Shown: piece by piece, positions 1 through 8,167 of the stretch
Layout of the letters: the number at the start of each line of letters is the position of its first letter
Position numbering within the stretch: position 1 is the stretch's first letter
Assembly: GCA_007748055.1 (NCBI GenBank)
Contig: CP036279.1
Span: forward strand, 4,960,001-5,024,000
Direction: 5' to 3'
Length of the DNA: 64,000 nt
Source of the DNA: Kolteria novifilia
GTDB taxonomy: Bacteria; Planctomycetota; Planctomycetia; Kolteriales; Kolteriaceae
The notes under the pieces: generated by a model
The model's database searches: none
The model's input: the letters and a program-made list of their open reading frames with translations, nothing else
Told to the model about the DNA's origin: nothing
Program-made: the position numbers and the translations under genes

Positions 1-42
1 CGTGTCGCCTGTCGATCAACCATGCTCAGGAAGGCACTCGTG

Positions 43-873
43 ATGAAGCCTCATCCAACCCTCCGAACGCTGTGTTGCCTCTCGGTCACCCTCGTCGGTT
101 CTCTCGCGACCGGCGCCCTCGCCCAAACCAGCCAGCCCGTGACTGCGACCACCGCCGCGGCGCTGATGCGAGCCTCCGCCCGCGAGAACGCGTACACCTA
201 CCTCTTTTTCTGGTCGCGCGACGACCAACAAACCCAAACCATGCGTCAGGTCTTCCACAAGGCGGTGCGCCAGCTCGGCGATTCGGTCCACGCCATCGAC
301 GTCAACATCGCCGACGCCCGCGAAGAGGAGATCGTCGATCACTTCGGCGTCAGTCGGGCCCCGATGCCCCTAGCCCTCGCGGTCGCTCCCAACGGCGCCG
401 TCACCGGGGCTTTCCCCGTTCGCTTCACCACCGAACAACTCGCCCAAGCCAAAGTCAGCCCCGCGACCCAGGCCTGCATGAACGCTCTCCAGCACCGCAA
501 ATTGGTGCTGCTGGCGATCCAGAACGCCTCGACCACCGACCGCCAGGCCGCCTACCACGGCGCTTCCGAGTTCCAGCGCGATATCCGTTTCGCCACCAGC
601 ACCGAACTCGTCACCATCGATCCGGACGATCCCGCGGAAGCCGGCTTTCTTCGCCGACTGAAGGTCGCTCCCCAGACCCGCGACGCGGTCACGATCGTGC
701 TTGCCCCGCCGGGAACCCCGATCGCGACCTTCACCGGAGCGGTCTCCCGCGAGCAAATCGTCGAGAAGGTGACCGCCGCTCGGAACAGTTGCTGCCCCGG
801 AGGCAAATGTGGTCCCGGCGGCTGCTGCCCCGGCGGCAAGTGCGGTCCCGAAGGCTGCCAGCCGGCCAAGTGA
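43..873 (+). CDS. Secreted protein with two thioredoxin-like folds and a Cys-rich C-terminal tail
   Basis: 276 residues. The start at 43 is preferred over an in-frame ATG at 22 because AGGAAGG lies about 8 bases upstream of it. Residues 1-30 form a signal peptide ending near ALAQ, so the protein is probably periplasmic. Two thioredoxin-like segments follow (about 40-135 and 145-240). The first has a WSRDDQ stretch where a redox enzyme would carry WCxxC, and a cis-Pro-like APMP, so it is probably not a disulfide reductase. The tail (residues 250-272) is two 11-residue repeats CCPGGKCGPGG and CCPGGKCGPEG plus one Cys, seven Cys in all, suggesting metal binding. It precedes an ABC export pair by 42 bases and may be co-transcribed. 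Precise function unknown. Confidence 0.75.
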   Translation: MKPHPTLRTLCCLSVTLVGSLATGALAQTSQPVTATTAAALMRASARENAYTYLFFWSRDDQQTQTMRQVFHKAVRQLGDSVHAIDVNIADAREEEIVDHFGVSRAPMPLALAVAPNGAVTGAFPVRFTTEQLAQAKVSPATQACMNALQHRKLVLLAIQNASTTDRQAAYHGASEFQRDIRFATSTELVTIDPDDPAEAGFLRRLKVAPQTRDAVTIVLAPPGTPIATFTGAVSREQIVEKVTAARNSCCPGGKCGPGGCCPGGKCGPEGCQPAK

Positions 874-915
874 CGCGGCGATCGGTCCAACGTTGTCTCG
901 TATCCGGAGTTCCCC

Positions 916-2133
916 ATGAACCTGAGAACGCTTGTCTGGCGTGAGCTCTTTGAGCGAAAGAGCCAGATGGTGACGGTCTTTGTCGGCATCCTCCTCGGCA
1001 TCACCACCGTGGTGGCGATCAAGACGATCACCCACTATTCCGAGAAAGCGGTCGCCCGCGAACTCGACACCCTCGGCGCCAACGTCCTGGTGTTGCCCAA
1101 GTCAGTGAGCCTACAGGACTACTACGCCGCTGACATGCATGAGCAGTACATCCCCGAGGAGTACGTCCTTCGACTGACGATGTCCAACCTCCATGGCGTC
1201 GACAACCTGTCACCGAAGCTTTGCGTTCCGGTCGAACTCGACGGCCGCCGCTACACCCTCACCGGTATCCTGCCCAAGAGCGAATTCTCGGCCAAAGCCG
1301 CCTGGGCCGGCGCGGGGATCTTCACCCGTCCCATCGGCTGCGGCGCCATCGACGTCGGAGACTCCCCGGAGCACGACGACAAACGATCCCTGGTCCGTAA
1401 CCGCGTCATCGAAACCCTCGAGCGCCACGAAACCCTGATCGGAGCCGACGCCGCCCAGGCCCTCGGGCTCGCCGACGGCGACTCGGTCGAATTGCTCGGC
1501 CAGCCCTTTTCCGTCGTCGCCGTCCTGCCAACCACCGGCACCGTCGACGACTCGCGGATCTTCGCCCACCTGCATACCGTGCAGGAACTCTCCGAGCACG
1601 GCCAAGTCGTCAATTGCATCGAGATCGTCGGCTGTTGCAAGGAGATCTCGGCGGGACTCGTCGACAAGATCGACGATTTGCTCCCCGAAGCCAAGGTCGT
1701 CACCGTCGCCCAGGTCGTCGCCACCCAGGCCAAGATCAACCAACTGATGGAACGGCTCTCGTTGATCTTCCTGGCGATCATCGTCGTTGTCGGGGGGGCG
1801 GGCATCGCGAACTACATGTACGCCAACGTCTCCCAGCGGCGCCGCGAAATCGGCACGCTGATGGCGCTCGGGGCCGAGTCCTCCTTCATCCTGCCCCTCT
1901 TTCTGTCAAAAGCTTGCCTACTCGGCGCGTTCGGCGGCGTCGCCGGCTTCGGTATCGGAACCATCCTCGCCGTCACCGTCGGACCAAAACTGGCGGGCGT
2001 CCCCGTTTTCCCGATGCCGACCCTCGCGCTCTGGGCCGTCGTGCTCTCGGTCGGCATCGCGCTGGCGTCGAGCTACTTCCCCGCCCGTTCGGCCGCTCGT
2101 CTCGATCCTTGTGCCACGTTCCAGGAGGTCTGA
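916..2133 (+). CDS. ABC transporter permease, FtsX/MacB-like
   Basis: 405 residues with the FtsX/MacB-PCD architecture: one N-terminal membrane helix (about 18-38), a large extracytoplasmic domain (about 45-270), and three C-terminal helices (about 277-300, 325-350 and 365-390) ending in SYFPARSAARLDP, the typical end of this permease family. Such permeases work as dimers with a cytoplasmic ATPase and usually drive export or mechanotransmission rather than import. The ATPase gene begins two bases after its stop codon, so translation is coupled. The substrate cannot be read from sequence. The preceding Cys-rich secreted protein hints at a metal or redox role, which is inference only. Confidence 0.88.
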   Translation: MNLRTLVWRELFERKSQMVTVFVGILLGITTVVAIKTITHYSEKAVARELDTLGANVLVLPKSVSLQDYYAADMHEQYIPEEYVLRLTMSNLHGVDNLSPKLCVPVELDGRRYTLTGILPKSEFSAKAAWAGAGIFTRPIGCGAIDVGDSPEHDDKRSLVRNRVIETLERHETLIGADAAQALGLADGDSVELLGQPFSVVAVLPTTGTVDDSRIFAHLHTVQELSEHGQVVNCIEIVGCCKEISAGLVDKIDDLLPEAKVVTVAQVVATQAKINQLMERLSLIFLAIIVVVGGAGIANYMYANVSQRRREIGTLMALGAESSFILPLFLSKACLLGAFGGVAGFGIGTILAVTVGPKLAGVPVFPMPTLALWAVVLSVGIALASSYFPARSAARLDPCATFQEV

Positions 2134-2135
2134 AC

Positions 2136-2825
2136 ATGTTGCAGCTCGAAAACGTCACCAAGTCCTATCGGCACCGCCGCGGCCAAGTCACCGCCCTCGA
2201 CGGAGCCGACCTGACCATCGACTCGGGTGAATTCATCTCCCTGGTCGGTCCCAGCGGTAGTGGCAAGAGCACCCTGCTGGTGATGCTCGGCGGCATGCTC
2301 TCGCCGACCTCCGGCCACGTCCTACTCGACGGCCAGTCGATCTATGACCTCGGCGCCAACGAACGGGCACGGCTGCGCAAAGCCAAAATTGGCTTCGTCT
2401 TCCAGACCTTCAACCTCATCCCGTATCTCACCGCCCAAGAGAATGTGCAGGTGCCGATGTGCCTGAATGGGGTGGGAGCCGAGGAGCAGACCGAGCGGGC
2501 GGTCGCGCTACTCGAACGCATGGGGCTTGGCGATCGCCTCGATCACAAGCCGACGGAGTTGAGTGTCGGCCAACAGCAGCGAGTGGCGTTGGCCCGAACC
2601 TTGGCGAACGATCCGGCGCTGATCCTCGCCGACGAGCCGACCGGCAACCTCGACCCCGAGACCGCCGAGCAGATCATCCGCTTCTTCGAGCAGTTCCACG
2701 CCGAGGGACGAACGATCGTCATGGTCACCCACGACCCACGTGCCGCCGCCCGCGCCAAGCGGACGCTCCGACTCGCCAACGGCCACATCGTCCACGACGA
2801 ATCCCCCAGTCGGGTCGTCGCCTGA
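2136..2825 (+). CDS. ABC transporter ATP-binding protein, LolD/MacB type
   Basis: 229 residues. Walker A is GPSGSGKST with Lys at 44, the signature is LSVGQQQR, and Walker B is LILADEPTGNLDPET, followed by the H-loop VTHDPRAA. The start MLQLENV is the ATG two bases after the permease stop, with CCAGGAGG upstream as ribosome site. Length and motifs match the LolD/MacB class that pairs with FtsX-like permeases. It energises the permease encoded just before it. A tandem pair of terminators follows within 50 bases, closing the operon. Confidence 0.93.
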   Translation: MLQLENVTKSYRHRRGQVTALDGADLTIDSGEFISLVGPSGSGKSTLLVMLGGMLSPTSGHVLLDGQSIYDLGANERARLRKAKIGFVFQTFNLIPYLTAQENVQVPMCLNGVGAEEQTERAVALLERMGLGDRLDHKPTELSVGQQQRVALARTLANDPALILADEPTGNLDPETAEQIIRFFEQFHAEGRTIVMVTHDPRAAARAKRTLRLANGHIVHDESPSRVVA

Positions 2826-2854
2826 CGATGGTTCACGATTCAACATTGCTCCCC

Positions 2855-2909
2855 CTTGTCCAAGGGACAAGCCTTTTTGCTCCCCCTTGTCCAAGGGACA
2901 AGCCTTTTT
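2855..2909 (+). terminator. Duplicated rho-independent terminator
   Basis: Two copies, 31 bases apart, of a stem CTTGTCC, loop AAG, stem GGACAAG, then CCTTTTT (2855-2878 and 2886-2909). They stand 29 bases after the stop of the ABC ATPase gene. A third, altered copy at about 2913-2930 pairs as CCCCCTTG-TC-CAAGGGGG instead, which is the palindrome also found in the array at 45.1-45.95 kb. Confidence 0.75.
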
Positions 2910-2997
2910 GCTCCCCCTTGTCCAAGGGGGAGTGAGAGGGGGTCTCTCTCAGAGGAGGTCTCTCTCAAGCGGTCTCACCATCGCCCTCCTCCCGTTG

Positions 2998-3015
2998 GTC
3001 AGGCCATTGCCTGAC
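2998..3015. repeat. REP-like hairpin GTCAGGC-N4-GCCTGAC
   Basis: Perfect 7-bp stem around the loop CATT. The same hairpin occurs at 3890, 3971, 4110, 4451, 4792 and 5133, with variants at 5190 and 18663. It lies between the ABC operon and the pcp gene. Confidence 0.8.
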
Positions 3016-3242
3016 ATCATGAGCAAACGCCAACCTCACCACAGAGGCCTTGCAAGATCACCTCTTCCGCGCTCAACGCAAGCCCTTCGATCGATTCGAT
3101 GTCCGCCATCGAACGACTGCTTTCTCACCTCTTCCCCTCGGTGATCCTCGGTGTCCTCTGTGGTTGACACTCTTTTCTCCGCCTCTCTTCCCCTCATTCT
3201 CTTCCGCCGCCTCTTCTTCCCGCCATTCTTCCCCTTGATGGT

Positions 3243-3860
3243 TCAACTCCCTTCCCCATCCCCCGCCACGAACCTCACGACCTCGGCCACCACATCGCTC
3301 AACGTCTCGACATGCTCCGCGCCGTTGACCTTGATCCCCTCCTCCCCCGGAAGCGGCACATGGATGAACCCACACACGGGTGGCGAGGCCATGCTCGCGG
3401 CATGGTGCGACGCGGTGTAGAAGACGTGGTTGCAGACGTACGCCCCGGCGTGGTTGGAGATGATGACCCGCTCGTCGATGTCCTTGAGCCGATCCTCGAG
3501 CCGTTCGAGCGGCAACCGGCTAAAATACGCCTCCGGCCCGTCGGAAGCGATCCGCATCCCACGTCGCACGACTCCCGCGTTGTCGGCATCGGCACAGTCG
3601 TTGAGGTTCAGCGCCACCCGTTCGAGCTTGATTTCCGGCGACCGCCGCGCCACCCCCAGGCACAGCACCAGTTCAGGCAAAACGTCATCCATCAGCTCCC
3701 TGATCCGCCGCCCCGCCCAGTCATACTCCGTCTTGAGCGTCACCCCACGCACCTGGACCGTTGCCCCGAAGTCCCGCGCCGCCAGCGCCGCGACCATCGC
3801 CGCCGACGGGTTCGCCGTCACCGCTCCAAACGCCTCAAATCCCGTCACCAGCACGTTCAC
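3243..3860 (-). CDS. pcp: Pyroglutamyl-peptidase I (cysteine peptidase C15)
   Basis: 205 residues, close to the family length of about 210. It removes N-terminal pyroglutamate from peptides in the cytoplasm. The catalytic triad is visible: Glu80 in KLERVALN, Cys143 in AGAYVCNHVFY and His167 in GFIHVPL. The N-terminus MNVLVTGFEAFG is typical and fixes the start. The gene stands alone between repeat-rich stretches, with a REP-like hairpin about 30 bases upstream of its start codon and the repeat zone after its stop. Confidence 0.93.
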   Translation of the reverse strand: MNVLVTGFEAFGAVTANPSAAMVAALAARDFGATVQVRGVTLKTEYDWAGRRIRELMDDVLPELVLCLGVARRSPEIKLERVALNLNDCADADNAGVVRRGMRIASDGPEAYFSRLPLERLEDRLKDIDERVIISNHAGAYVCNHVFYTASHHAASMASPPVCGFIHVPLPGEEGIKVNGAEHVETLSDVVAEVVRFVAGDGEGS

Positions 3861-3889
3861 CGTTGATCCATCCTTCTTCTCTTCCGTAG

Positions 3890-3988
3890 GTCAGGCCATT
3901 GCCTGACAATCCTTGGTACGGTGAGCCTTCGGTCCACCAACTTAGCCCCGTTTATTTCCTCGCCACGTAGGTCAGGCTATTGCCTGAC
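3890..3988. repeat. Two REP-like hairpins upstream of pcp
   Basis: GTAG followed by GTCAGGCCATTGCCTGAC at 3890-3907, and GTAG followed by GTCAGGCTATTGCCTGAC at 3971-3988. The stems are identical. The loops differ at their first base, C versus T. Both carry the GTAG flank seen in most copies. Confidence 0.8.
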
Positions 3989-4056
3989 GCTCCCAAGAGA
4001 GAATATCAACCGCGGAGAACACAGAGGTTCACAGAGGACCTGACAAAGGATCTTCA

Positions 4057-5160
4057 CCCTCTGTGTCCCTCCGCGGCCTCTGTGGTTCACCTATCTTCTT
4101 CCAGATGCCGTCAGGCAATAGCCTGACCTACGGGATCGCGACCTCTGCGGTTCCATCCCCTTCTTCTCGCTACTGCGGTTCCCTTGCCTCCTCCCAACCG
4201 GCACCGGTCAAACCCGCTTCGGGGTTTGCGATTGTCATATCTTCGACACCCAGGGTGCGCTGCGCGACCCTGGGCTGTGTTGTCCAACGGCGTTGCCGTT
4301 GAAGAATTCGGCGCCATCCAGGTGGACGAGCAATCTGGGCCGCTTGAGCGGAACGCCGGCTCGCCCATCCTTGGCATCCAGAACCCTTTCGCTTTCCCCC
4401 TCTGTGTCCCTCCGCGGCCTCTGTGGTTCATCTATCTTCTTCCAGATGCCGTCAGGCAATAGCCTGACCTACGGGATTGCGACCTCTGTGGTTCCATCCC
4501 CTTCTTCTCGCTTCGGCGGTTCCCTTGCCTCCTCCCAACCGGCACCGGTCAAACCCGCTTCGGGGTTTGCGATTGTCATATCTTCGTCACCCAGGGTGCG
4601 CTGCGCGACCCTGGGCTGTGTTGTCCAACGGCGTTGCCGTTGAAGAATTCGGCGCCATCCAGGTGGACGAGCAATCTGGGCCGCTTGAGCGGAACGCCGG
4701 CTCGCCCATCCTTGGCATCCAGAACCCTTTCGCTTTCCCCCTCTGTGTCCCTCCGCGGCCTCTGTGGTTCATCTATCTTCTTCCAGATGCCGTCAGGCAA
4801 TGGCCTGACCTACGGGATTGCGACCTCTGCGGTTCCATCCCCTTCTTCTCGCTTCGGCGGTTCCCTTGCCTCCTCCCAACCGGCACCGGTCAAACCCGCT
4901 TCGGGGTTTGCGATTGTCATATCTTCGTCACCCAGGGTGCGCTGCGCGACCCTGGGCTGTGTTGTCCAACGGCGTTGCCGTTGAAGAATTCGGCGCCATC
5001 CAGGTGGACGAGCAATCTGGGCCGCTTGAGCGGAACGCCGGCTCGCCCATCCTTGGCATCCAGAAACTTTTGGCTTCCCCCCTCTGTGTCCCTCCGCGGC
5101 CTCTGTGGTTCACCTATCTTCTTCCAGATGCCGTCAGGCAATAGCCTGACCGACGGTCCT
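4057..5160. repeat. Tandem array 1, 341-bp units (three full copies plus a partial)
   Basis: Units begin at 4057, 4398 and 4739, with a partial copy from 5080. The spacing is exactly 341 bases each time. Each unit carries, in order: a CCTCTGTGTCCCTCC/CCTCTGTGGTTC phrase; the hairpin GTCAGGC-N4-GCCTGAC; CAAACCC-N6-GGGTTTG; CCCAGGGT-N10-ACCCTGGG; CAACGGC-GTT-GCCGTTG; and GAGCAATCTGGG followed by CCGCTTGAGCGG. Copies differ at only a few positions, so amplification is recent. Both strands show overlapping ORFs that simply follow the period and are not genes. Confidence 0.95.
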
Positions 5161-5189
5161 CCATGGTTCATCTGCCTTCCCTCGATGCG

Positions 5190-5207
5190 GTCAAGCACCG
5201 GCCTGAC
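5190..5207. repeat. Diverged REP-like hairpin
   Basis: GTCAAGCACCGGCCTGAC, a variant of the GTCAGGC-N4-GCCTGAC element with one stem mismatch. It is followed by CTACG like the other copies and lies upstream of the aldo/keto reductase gene. Confidence 0.6.
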
Positions 5208-5277
5208 CTACGAATCCGGCCGCGTGCCCATAGGCTAAACAGAACCACGATTGGAAACACCGCAAGGAAAGGACGCG

Positions 5278-6114
5278 ATGATGGCGAGTAGTCTGATGGA
5301 AACAGTCGAGCTCCGCAACGGGACGTGGATGCCCCTCTTGGGACTCGGGACCTTCAAGGCCGAGGAAGGGGGACAAGTCGAACAGGCGATCAAGTGGGCG
5401 CTCGAGATGGGCTACCGAAGTATCGACACCGCCTCGATTTACGGCAACGAAGCCGGCGTCGGCAAGGCGCTCGCCGAGAGCGGCGTCCCCCGCGACGAGA
5501 TCTTTCTCACCACCAAGCTCTGGAACGACGATCAGGGGTACGACGCGACCATGCGCGCGTTCGACGCGAGCCTCGAACGTCTCGGGACCGCGTACGTCGA
5601 TCTGTACCTGGTGCATTGGCCGGTGCGCGACAAGATCCAGGAAACTTGGCAGGCGATGAATGCGATTCACCGCTCGGGTCGCGCCAAGGCGATCGGCGTG
5701 AGCAACTTCCTCGAAGAGCATCTGACCGAACTGCTCAACGGGAGTGGCATCACGCCGATGGTCAATCAGATCGAGTTTCACCCGCGCCTGCAGCAGCCGG
5801 GGCTGATCGAATTCTGCGAGGGCCGGCGAATCGTGGTCGAGGCGTGGAGCCCGTTGATGCGGGGCGAAGTGCTGACGATCCCCGAACTCGTGCAAATCGG
5901 CGAAAAGCACGGCAAGTCGGCCGCCCAAGTGACCTTGCGTTGGCAGATCCAGCGCGGCATCGTCACTATCCCCAAGACGGTCAACCAGGATCGCTTGGCG
6001 AGCAACGCCGCGATCTTCGACTTCGAGCTCACCGAGGAGGAGATGGGGGCGATCAACGCCCTGGACCAGGATCAACGCACCGGCCCCGATCCGAAGACCT
6101 TCGGCTATTCCTAG
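5278..6114 (+). CDS. Aldo/keto reductase (AKR5-like, 2,5-diketo-gluconate reductase family)
   Basis: 278 residues. An AAGGAAAGGA site ends five bases before the ATG at 5278, which decides the start over an upstream TTG at 5251. The catalytic tetrad is Asp50, Tyr55, Lys80 and His113 (SIDTASIYGNE, LTTKLWN, LVHWP). The NADPH-binding C-terminal part includes GIVTIPKTVNQDRLASN. The enzyme is a cytosolic NADPH-dependent carbonyl reductase. The exact substrate cannot be inferred. The gene stands alone downstream of the repeat array. Confidence 0.92.
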   Translation: MMASSLMETVELRNGTWMPLLGLGTFKAEEGGQVEQAIKWALEMGYRSIDTASIYGNEAGVGKALAESGVPRDEIFLTTKLWNDDQGYDATMRAFDASLERLGTAYVDLYLVHWPVRDKIQETWQAMNAIHRSGRAKAIGVSNFLEEHLTELLNGSGITPMVNQIEFHPRLQQPGLIEFCEGRRIVVEAWSPLMRGEVLTIPELVQIGEKHGKSAAQVTLRWQIQRGIVTIPKTVNQDRLASNAAIFDFELTEEEMGAINALDQDQRTGPDPKTFGYS

Positions 6115-6244
6115 GCGCCGCCCGTCGGGCGATTGACTGACGGCATCGGGGGAAAGGAGATCGACCACCGAGTGGCCGCGACTTCCGTGGTGACAATGCC
6201 TTGTCAGGAATCGCCCTCACTGACGAAGGATCACCCCGCGTCGT

Positions 6245-6619
6245 TCACGACGCCTTCGCCTCGATGGAGAAAGGATTGCCCTCCGGGTCGAAGCCGTTGC
6301 TGACGATGACGCCGGGCGCGGGGGAGAAGATCGGCTCCATCGAGACGTTGTGGCCGAGCAGCCGGGTGCGTGCCATCGCGATGTCATCGACGAGGAAGAC
6401 GATCTTCGGGGCGTCGCCGCCGATATCTCCCGCGCCGCCGGCGTGCAGACAGAGCTTGCAGCCCCCCGCGTCGAGCGCGACCCACGCCTCGTTCTCCCAG
6501 TCGTCCGAGCCTCGCGGATCGAGGAGTGTCAACCCCATGACATCGCGGTAGAATTCGACCTGCCGCTCCATCGACTCGACGTAGAGAATCACCTCGTGGA
6601 GCCGAAACAAAGTCGCCAT
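6245..6619 (-). CDS. VOC-superfamily (glyoxalase/bleomycin-resistance-like) protein
   Basis: 124 residues from the ATG at 6619. GGGAGAGG stands just upstream of it, and an in-frame start at 6670 lacks such a site. The protein shows a single vicinal-oxygen-chelate unit: LFRLHEVILYVESMERQVEFYRDVMGL at the N-terminus, then EAWVALDAGGCKLCLHAGG, then GFDPEGNPFSIEAK at the end. His and Glu residues at the usual metal-binding places suggest a divalent-metal enzyme or binding protein. The substrate is unknown. It is transcribed towards the convergent aldo/keto reductase gene. Confidence 0.85.
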   Translation of the reverse strand: MATLFRLHEVILYVESMERQVEFYRDVMGLTLLDPRGSDDWENEAWVALDAGGCKLCLHAGGAGDIGGDAPKIVFLVDDIAMARTRLLGHNVSMEPIFSPAPGVIVSNGFDPEGNPFSIEAKAS

Positions 6620-6821
6620 CCCGCCCTCTCCCACCTTCGTCGCTTCGCCGTCGGCCACCCGACGAGCCACCTCGTCGCGCCTATCCGAGCGGTCGTTTCC
6701 CGCTCAGAACCGGTCCAAAGCGAACCGATTCGGAGCCGTTTCGACCCGATTTGCGTCCGTTTTCATCAATTTTGGACTCATTCTCGTCAATTTTGCGCAC
6801 GAAACCAGGGCGCACCTTGGT

Positions 6822-8063
6822 TCATGAAGTGTAGAACGCCATGCTCGCGAAGCTCACGATCTCGAAACCACGCTCGTCCACATACTGATCGTACTGCAGC
6901 AATCGCCCCGACTCGGGCCGGAGCACCTCGAGCATGGTGTAGGTCGGCGGGAAACCGCAAACTCGGCGTATGTCGTTCTCTTGATTGATGTTGCGGAAGA
7001 GGTCGTTCCCTTGGCCGCTTTCGAGTCCACTTAGGAGTTCCCGATCGGCCCGTTCGCACTGCGCTCGCCGTGACTCGTCGATCGTCCAGGGGTCACCGAA
7101 CTTCATCCCGATGTGGGCCAAGTCCCCCGAAGAGATGTAGCAAACCTTTCTCCCCAAGGAACTTACGGATTCCCTGATCGCTTCAATCATCCGGCGGATC
7201 TCGCCTTGGGAGACAGGCTCCCGGCTGGCTTCAACCGTGTCATGAAATGATCCCACAAGAATGGGCACGAAGCCGATTTCGCGTCTGGCCGCCACGAGAT
7301 GCTGGAGGAACAGGACCTGAAATTCGATCGAGTGTTCCGGTCGATGAGCGATTTCCTCCTCAAAAACCCCGTCGCCGTAGTGCCGCGCGATGAGGTCGGT
7401 GAGCTCGCGGTCGTTGCGCAGGATGCCCAGCGGCGTCCGGAAGTCCTTTCGTGTCAGGGTGAAACGCTCCGAGGTGTAGTGCCCCGTCCCCAGGATCACG
7501 AAGGTGTCGGCGTCGGCATGGTCGACCAATTCCCGGAAACCCCACGCGAACGAATTCCCGCCTCGCTGAAAATCGATGTGTGGCGACAGGATGCCGCCCA
7601 CCCGTCCGTTCGGCTTGGGCGACGAGCGAGGAAGTCCCGGTCCGCCGGGGCTGGCGAACATCCCGTCGATCAACGATCGGAGCTGGTCGGGGTCGGAGGG
7701 ATAGGAGCCTCCCGCATGGGAGGGCTCGCGGATCGTCGCTTGGCGGAACTCGTCGATGGTATCACGTAACTTATTCTCTCTTCTCGTGTTATGAAGAAGG
7801 TAGAGATTGTCGAGCCGGGTGAGAACCTCCTCGAGTTGCCCCTCGACCAAGGGAGCGAAGTAGGTCTGTTCGAAGGCTCGCTTGATCTCTTCCGTCGTGC
7901 GGGTGCCGTCGAGGAGTTGAAGAAGGAGGGTCGCCGTCTTCGGGAGGACCAGAGCCTCCCGCGTGAGGCCATCCCGGCTGGAGATCCGCAGGTAGTCCTG
8001 CCCCTGCCACTGAAATGGGATCGCTTCCGCCCCCACCAGCCGAGGGCGTTCGGGAACGCTCAT
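6822..8063 (-). CDS. MEMO1/AmmB-family protein with an extra N-terminal domain
   Basis: 413 residues. The C-terminal two thirds (about 115-413) is the MEMO1 family (AmmeMemoRadiSam protein B): ATIREPSHAGGSYPSDP, GGILSPHIDFQRGG, ILGTGHY, HRPEHSIEFQVLFLQHL and SSGDLAHIGMKFGDP carry the conserved His residues. The first about 100 residues look like a helical, winged-helix or PqqD-like segment (LVLPKTATLLLQLLDGTRTTEEIKRAFEQ). Family members often sit with AmmA and radical-SAM partners, but neither is seen here. The biochemical function of bacterial members is not established. Confidence 0.85.
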   Translation of the reverse strand: MSVPERPRLVGAEAIPFQWQGQDYLRISSRDGLTREALVLPKTATLLLQLLDGTRTTEEIKRAFEQTYFAPLVEGQLEEVLTRLDNLYLLHNTRRENKLRDTIDEFRQATIREPSHAGGSYPSDPDQLRSLIDGMFASPGGPGLPRSSPKPNGRVGGILSPHIDFQRGGNSFAWGFRELVDHADADTFVILGTGHYTSERFTLTRKDFRTPLGILRNDRELTDLIARHYGDGVFEEEIAHRPEHSIEFQVLFLQHLVAARREIGFVPILVGSFHDTVEASREPVSQGEIRRMIEAIRESVSSLGRKVCYISSGDLAHIGMKFGDPWTIDESRRAQCERADRELLSGLESGQGNDLFRNINQENDIRRVCGFPPTYTMLEVLRPESGRLLQYDQYVDERGFEIVSFASMAFYTS

Positions 8064-8167
8064 CGTCGACTCTCCCCGAGATTGCTCCCTGAATCATAAC
8101 AGGATGATCGGCGACTCCGAAGGGCTACTCCCAGCTCGTTGGCAAGCCGCCCTCGAATCGGCGTTTT

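Larger units (their letters stand above)
2826..3242. repeat. Intergenic repeat zone after the ABC operon
   Basis: 417 bases without a supported gene. It holds the tandem terminator copies, a GGTCTCTCTCAGAGGAG duplication near 2940-2968, a REP-like hairpin GTCAGGCCATTGCCTGAC at 2998-3015, and at about 3150-3170 a CCTCTGTGGTT phrase that recurs in the 341-bp array. The ORFs here have atypical composition and were not called. Confidence 0.6.

Noticed and set aside
4063-5238. ORFs in array 1
   Set aside because: They follow the 341-bp period and have no domain.
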